DNA of 64,000 nucleotides from Leucaena leucocephala (taxonomy: Eukaryota; Streptophyta; Magnoliopsida; Fabales; Fabaceae). Positions within the stretch are counted from its first letter, which is position 1. The number at the start of each line of letters is the position of its first letter. The DNA is taken from the NCBI GenBank assembly GCA_037074615.1, contig CM073519.1, positions 28,789,001 to 28,853,000 on the forward strand, in the 5' to 3' direction. Positions 58,629-64,000 of the stretch are shown piece by piece. The position numbers were made by a program, and so were the translations under genes. The notes under the pieces were generated by a model. That model had not been told where the DNA came from. It saw nothing but the letters and a program-made list of their open reading frames with translations, and ran no database searches.

Positions 58629-59938
58629 GCCAAAATCCAAGGAAAATCAATGACCAAGATTGATTTGGTTACTATTTGATCTAAAGGCTCACATTTAATC
58701 TTGGATTTTACTTTTTCATAAAAGAATAATTATGAAATCATGTGGGACATCTCAAGGGACAACTCAAGGTGTTATGTGGGGTGCTCACCATGCCAGGAAG
58801 CTTCTGGAAAAATTCTAGTCCAATCCGGTACCGATCGGAGCAGTTTCACAACAACCGGACTATTTTCTATTCTGAATTTTTCTATAATATACCAGGATAT
58901 GTATTATGTCTTAGAAATCAATTTTTAGGCTTCTCATACCCTTGACATGGTTATACTGAGTATTTATCTTCCATCCATTCCTTGAAAAATGACCAAAATA
59001 CCCTTGGTGTCATTTCTTACACTATATTGACCCTCAGGGCATAATCGTCATTTTACCACTCTTTATACTGCCTCAGGGTGTATCTGGGCTCAACAAATCA
59101 TATTTATACCATGTGCCACATTTTTAGCATGTCCTAGGTGACCAACATGCCCTTCATCTATCTCTCGTACAATCTGGGCATCTAGGGGCATTTTCGTAAT
59201 TTTGTACTTTTTTTGGACACTGGCCCCTTCTACTGATGGAGTGGTACCCTGGGTTTTGGGCCCTTCTTGGCGTCATCATGGGCCTATATGTGAGGTCATC
59301 TAGTCTCATTTCATCTAGGCTCACATACCGATAAGTTCCATTATCGGATCACAGGTGTTATTAAACTCCCGTCAAAATTCACTGTTATGGGAATAACTTT
59401 TTATACAGGACTTCTTCTGGAGTTTTGTCAGATCCAGGACATCTGACACTGTAGGGCACACTTTCCTGTAATTTGCCCACTTATATCTGAACTCCATGAA
59501 ATCTGAAAAAATTTCAGATAACTTTTAGACTATCAGATAATTTTATGCTGTCTGGAGTCCTAATAAAATTTTTGTATCATGCCAGATTACCCAGCATGAC
59601 TTCCTATATTTACTAATGGAATATGGGACTGAAATACTTACAGGCAGTTCTAAGCCTTTTCTGGCTGAACTTTTCCATAATTACATTTATGTCCCTGACT
59701 TTTTGCTTAATTACATTTAGGTCCCTAAACTTTTGAAAATTACCACTTGTGGCCTAACATTTATTTCTACTTTAACTTTTAGCCTTTTACCTTTTCCCAT
59801 TTTCATTTAGGTCCTTTTCTTTCTTCAAGACTTATATAACCTTTATTATCTAGTCTGATCTTCATCATAATCCTTTCTAAACCTCTTTCCACTATTAGTA
59901 TTATACAAATAGGGAAAAATTTAGGATATGACAACAAT

Positions 59939-61429
59939 CAGGTTTGGACCTTAGTCGACCCACCTGAAGGTGTAAAAATTGTCAGGTGCAAGTGGGTTTT
60001 TAAGGAGAAAATTGACATGGATGGCAATGTAAATGTCTTCAAGGCATGACTAGTTGCAAAAGGATTTAGTCAAACTCATGGTGTGGACTATGATGAGACC
60101 TTTTCCCTAGTTGCAATGGCCAAACCAATCAGAATCCTCTTTGCCATAGCAGCATATTATGACTATGAAATATGGCAGATGGACGTCAAGACAACCTTCC
60201 TTAATGGAAAGCTCCTTAAGGATGTGTACATGACATAACCTAAAGGGTTTGTGCCTTCCGAGGACTTTGGTAAAGTGTACAAGCTTCAAAGGTCCATTTA
60301 TGGACTAAATCAAGCCTCTCGAAGTTGGAATCATCGTTTTGATGAAGTAGTCAAAGAGTTTGGATTTCTTCAAAATATTGATGAACCTTGTGTGTACAAG
60401 AAGGTTAGTGGGAGCACAGTTGTGTTTTTGGTACTCTATGTCAATGGCATCCTACTTATTCGAAATGACATTCCTACCTTGTAGATTGTCAAGTCTTGGT
60501 TAGGAAAGTCTTTCTCGATGAAAGACTTGGGTGAAGCCACCTATATCCTAGGAATTAGGATCTATAGAGATAGATCCAAAAGACTTCTAGGACTCAGTTA
60601 GAGTACATACATAGACAAAATACTGTATAGGTTCAATATGCATGAATTAAAGAGGGGTTTCATACCCATGTCTCATGGTATTCATCTTAGTAAAGATCTG
60701 TATCCTAGTACATCTGATCAGCGAGGTCGCATGAGTAAAGTTCCATATGCCTCAGATATAAGATCTATCATGTACACCATGTTATGTACTCGACCGGATG
60801 TCTTGTTTGCCTTAAGTATGACTAGCAGATATCAACAGGACCCTGGTGAGGGCCATTGGACTGCTGTCAAGAATATCCTTAAGTACTTAAGAAGGACTAA
60901 GGACTTAATTTTGGTCTATGGTGGATTGGATGACGAACTCTGTGTAACTGGTTACACAGATGCAAGTTTCCAAACTAACCAGGATGACCAAAAATCATAG
61001 TCTAGATATATATTCCACCTCAATAATGGAACAATAAGTTGGAAGAGCTCTAAGCAGGGTACTGTAGCAGATTTTGCAACGGAAGCTGAGTATATAGCAC
61101 CATCTGATGCAGCTAAGGAAGCCGTTTAGATCAGGAAGTTCACCACAGAACTAGGGGTGATACCTACCATCTCAGATCCAATAACTTTGCTCTGTGACAA
61201 TAGCGATGCCATTGCACAGGCAAAAGAGCCTAGGTCACATCAAAGGACCAAGCATATACTCAGGCGATTTCATCTCATCAGAGAAATCAATGATAGAGGT
61301 GATATGAAAATATGCAAAGTAGCTGGAGAAGATAATATTGCTGATCCTCTAACAAAGCCGCTTGTGCAGGCAAAGCATGAGCGTCATGTTAGGTTAATGG
61401 GAATTAGTCAAATTAATGATTGTACCTAG
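59939..61429 (+). pseudogene. pol: Copia RT and RNase H, six in-frame stops
   Basis: It continues in frame from 35732 after the LARD-like insertion. RT (59939-60700): VWTLVDPP, KWVFKEKID, SQTHGVDYDETFS, DVKTTFLNGKL, KLQRSIYGLNQASRSWN, with the catalytic YVDD position reading YVNG. RNase H (60940-61400): GYTDASF, TEAEYIA, LLCDNSDAIA, TKHILRRFHLIREI, ADPLTKPL. Stops lie at 60047, 60236, 60482, 60599, 60998 and 61127; the natural end is TAG 61427. There are no frameshifts, only substitutions, so decay is mostly by point change. The gene was inactive through loss of the RT aspartates even without the insertion. Confidence 0.93.
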
Positions 61430-61434
61430 TGCAA

Positions 61435-61443
61435 GTGGGAGGT
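61435..61443 (+). other. PPT of copia element
   Basis: gtgggaggt immediately before the 3' LTR, in the context gcaagtgggaggttgtt typical of plant copia elements. Confidence 0.75.
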
Positions 61444-62112
61444 TGTTGGAAATTGTGCCCTAGGGGCCAATCATTGTCTTATGAACATTGTTGATTTATG
61501 AATTTATTAATTGTGTTATCATATTATTTGCATGTTTACTGTGATGTTCATCATTGGATAACTCATGATTTTATCCTAAATATCCCTGGTCGGTCATCTA
61601 TGCGGGAGCGGAGATGAAATAAGACCAGTATGACTTTGAAGATGTATAGATATATAAATCAAAGTCATAGGCACATGTAAGAGTACAAGGTATTGGACTG
61701 ACCCGCTATAAGAGAGCTGTATGGGTTAAGTCATAAGCTTCTGTCATATACAAACCATGTCACTATGCCCTTTGACCTGAGATCATCATGGATTCCTACA
61801 TGACAAACGCTTAGCTTTGACCTAGTCAAAAGTCACTTTTGACCGAGTGATCATAAACTATGTTCGGGCTTAGTGGTTTTCCGTGCGGAGGAATGTGAAT
61901 GGTCAAGATGGAATTTGTCCCTCACATTCGTAGAGAGATATTACTGGGCCCCTCGATGAGTGAGTTTGAGAAATGTATGGCCATACTGTAATAGAAAGGT
62001 AGTTCCGTTTCTATAGTCAGACTACTCAGGGATCGAGCAATAGGAGGATGACATTCTCCATGCCTCATCCATGACCAAAATATCGTGTGACAAAAGGGAC
62101 ATGATATGGTTG

Positions 62113-62120
62113 TATAAAAG
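62113..62120 (+). promoter_or_regulatory. TATA box of copia 3' LTR
   Basis: TATAAAAG, same context as 57060-57067. Confidence 0.6.
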
Positions 62121-62400
62121 GTTACATCGTTCATTGATCCTCATATGATTTGGGTAGTCATGATGTCTTGTTAGAGACCGCTTGCGACTTGTGAGTTAGT
62201 ATAGTAAATGGCCCACTGCCAACTTCATATGGGCCTACAATGTCACACACAAAATAGCCCAACACGAGCTATGATGTCCAGATTCATTGAATCTAAGACA
62301 TGTCCAGATTCAATGAATGATCTAGGGTGGATGTATATATTTATTTGTATTTATATTCGTATATATATATATAAATTCGTATATATATATATTATATATA

Positions 62401-62670
62401 AGAGATATTTACAATATTTAATTTATAAGGATAAATTAAATCTCTATCACGTTTGAATTTAAAATTCAAATTGATATGATATCTCATATAAGAGATATTT
62501 ACAAGATTTAATTTATAAGGATAAATTAAATCTCTATCACGTTTGAATTTGAAATTCAAATTGATATGATATCTTATATAAGAGATATTTACAAGATTTA
62601 ATTTATAAGGATAAAATTAAATCTCTATCACGTTTGAATTTGAAATTCAAATTGATAAGATATCTCAAAT
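62401..62670 (+). repeat. Three tandem copies of the 90-bp hairpin-rich unit
   Basis: Units start at 62401, 62491 and 62581, exact period 90, with the same GATTTAATTTAT/ATAAATTAAATC stem. There is one unit fewer than in the two solo LTRs. Confidence 0.9.
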
Positions 62671-63291
62671 TTGATTTATGAGAATAAATCAAATATAATT
62701 CCGTCTTATCTTTATTTTAAATTAAATAAATGGGTGAATTAAATATGTGGGACAGATTTAATATAAATACTATTTATTTAATTAGTTTCTTATCAAATTA
62801 TACAATATATGATATTGTATTAATTTTATAATTAATATAAGAGTAATTCCAAAAATGTAAGTCTGTGGTAACATGCATAGCATCCTATATGTCTGATATT
62901 TAGGAGCTACGGTTGGATGATCAAAAAGCATGAACGGGGATCCACAAAAGGTTTACAGATAAGAAACTACCAAAATAGAGACAGAGATGACGAATTCTTG
63001 AGTAAGTCCTGGAGGGACAGGAGGCGCTAGCACGTCGTTCGTGGTTAGAATGCTATTCGTGTGGATACCAGTAGAGGAAGCTGACCTGAGTCGTTGACTT
63101 CTTGCGATCGAAAAGAGATCACAAGCCACAGAGAGAAGTTGTGAATGTCGTAACCAGAAGCTGAGAAAGTCGTGACTGAATACTGAGGGTAATACTTCTT
63201 TCCACTTGACCTAAACACATGCGGTAGATCCTGGCAGGGAATGGAAAAAATTTTAAGTTAATTTCTGCTGCGTGACTTCCAATTCCTTACA

Positions 63292-64000
63292 GATGTTAGT
63301 CTTGTTATGTTCTAGTAGGCTGACATAATCATGTACTTTGTCCTGTGTTCACCAATTGGGTTCCAACGTGTGTCAAACTCAATCAGTAGTAATTTCCCTT
63401 CCTTCCTAACTTTTAAAATGTCTTTCAATCGTGTCACACTTCTGTCTCTCCTTTACTTAGAGTTGTTTAGAGCATTGCTAACCTCATTCTGATTACCACT
63501 GCCTCATATTCCTATATACGCAATAACAAAAACAAACATAGTAAACAGAAAAGAATGAATCACCACATCAAAAGAAGGGCAAGCATTTATCAACAGAAAG
63601 AAGTGCAAGCATTTATCATAGAAAACTACAAAACCTAGATTAAGCGAACAAGTAAAAGGCGAAGACGTACATGAGAAAATAAGTGTCCATAACACGTACT
63701 TGGCTAAGCACAATGAGAGCGAGAACAGAGAAGAACGACTGAGCACAAAGAAACTCGATGAAAACCACAGAGCATGACGAATGGCGTAATGATAGACGAC
63801 TTAAGAAAAAGACTGTATACAACCTCAGACATGAGAAATGAAGAGACACACCAAGGGGCGAGCTTAGATAAGTACTTTCATTAAGATTTTTTACACTAGT
63901 TCACATTTAAATCTAGTGTAAAAATCATATTTTGAATATGAAACGACTAATATCTTAAATTTCAAAATACTTTATACACCATATAACTTTTAAATCCGGT
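63292..64000. other. Right flank without recognisable gene
   Basis: Short minus-strand frames here (for example 63504-63746, hydrophobic and Cys/Phe-rich) show no family I know and are probably chance. A 29-bp direct repeat with gcaagcatttatca at its core occurs twice (about 63569-63625). A strong hairpin lies at 63888-63924. Confidence 0.45.
63888..63924. repeat. 12-bp perfect inverted repeat
   Basis: tttttacactag (63888-63899) and ctagtgtaaaaa (63913-63924) with a 13-nt loop. It can extend with a one-base bulge through gatt/aatc. It could be the end of a fold-back element or a chance stem in AT-rich DNA. Confidence 0.7.

Larger units (their letters stand above)
35733..59933 (-). mobile_element. 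Outer LARD-like non-autonomous gypsy element
   Basis: LTR1 is 35733-39100 and LTR4 is 54575-59933; the flanking duplication is acaat (35728-35732, 59934-59938). The internal region is 39101-43175 plus 53841-54574, split by an inner copy of the same family. PPT 39101-39115 and PBS 54560-54571 give minus orientation. Internal length without the insert is about 4.8 kb, with no RT, integrase or protease. LTR1 and LTR4 differ at roughly 8% of sites in the first 230 bp by eye, so this copy is clearly older than the inner one. It sits in the copia RT gene. Confidence 0.92.
54575..59933 (-). repeat. LTR4 (5' LTR of outer LARD-like element), split by copia solo LTR
   Basis: tgtaacatcc at 54575 to gatatgaca at 59933. 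Without the 2001-bp copia LTR and its duplication it is 3353 bp, matching LTR1. Conserved hairpin 55343-55362; TATA 58621-58628 (minus strand). The copia LTR lies between the TATA box and the hairpin, so it interrupts the transcribed leader. Confidence 0.9.
61444..63291 (+). mobile_element. 3' LTR of the host copia element
   Basis: tgttggaaattg to attccttaca, 1848 bp. W-box palindrome 61825-61843, TATAAAAG 62113-62120, three 90-bp repeat units 62401-62670. It belongs to the same family as the LTRs at 11692, 33546 and 56374. The bases after it (gatgt) do not match those before the 5' fragment at 33546 (tgtct), so one flank has been altered. Confidence 0.9.

Noticed and set aside
35733..59933. 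Tandem array of four LTRs sharing three internal regions, from unequal recombination
   Set aside because: The ttgac duplication around 43176-53840 and the exact fit of internal blocks A and C show nested insertion.
33546..63291. Copia element as a cleanly bounded insertion
   Set aside because: The 5-bp flanks (tgtct and gatgt) do not match and the 5' LTR is truncated at 34047, so at least one end was rearranged.
63504..63849. Hydrophobic minus-strand frames as a host membrane protein
   Set aside because: Two overlapping frames with no recognisable family, no promoter and AT-rich surroundings; not supported.

Overview
The window is plant nuclear DNA, most likely from a eudicot. It is AT-rich and built almost entirely of nested LTR retrotransposons. 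I found no convincing host gene, tRNA gene, intact rRNA gene or CRISPR array. The plant assignment rests on chromodomain-bearing Ty3/gypsy elements primed by initiator-Met tRNA, Ty1/copia elements, a Sirevirus-style polypurine tract and W-box-rich LTR promoters. The species cannot be named from the sequence.

Layout. (1) 1-2602: end of a minus-strand gypsy element that runs off the left edge (internal remnant, then its 5' LTR). (2) 3898-6912: an old plus-strand gypsy LTR. (3) 7871-15442: a minus-strand Sirevirus-like element (3' LTR, PPT, decayed envelope-like/plant-transposon ORF). It is split by a gypsy-type solo LTR (11402-15104, TSD aggct), which is itself split by a minus-strand copia solo LTR (11692-13615, TSD ttggg). 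(4) 15461-26786: an old gypsy LTR split by a young full-length chromovirus of Tekay/Del type (16043-26303, TSD ctata). That element has PBS, Gag, protease, RT, RNase H, integrase, chromodomain and PPT, and carries three in-frame stops and probably one frameshift. (5) 26787-33545: a decayed minus-strand relative with LTR, chromodomain/IN/RH/RT and part of PR/Gag. (6) 33546-63291: remains of a copia element (5' LTR fragment, two pol pieces, 3' LTR). Its RT gene is split by a 24-kb insertion.

That insertion (35733-59933, TSD acaat) is a pair of non-autonomous gypsy elements of one family, nested in the same orientation. The outer copy holds an inner copy (43176-53840, TSD ttgac), and the outer 5' LTR also holds a copia solo LTR (56374-58374, TSD cccct). 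These LARD-like elements have ~3.4-kb LTRs, a Met-tRNA PBS and a PPT, but no pol. The 4.4-4.8 kb internal region carries a short ORF that begins like the Gag of the autonomous element, a 5S-rRNA-like segment, and arrays of short hairpin repeats. This family is the most unusual content of the window.

Cross-family comparison inside the window shows LTR features kept while the rest diverges: a TATA box, 12-bp-spaced GTGTCC boxes before it, paired AAAATGCCC boxes in U3, a hairpin downstream of TATA whose arms co-vary, and a hairpin touching the PPT. Shared signals suggest that the pol-less family was mobilised in trans by Tekay-like relatives. The nesting gives a relative age order: copia host, then outer LARD, then inner LARD and solo copia LTR.
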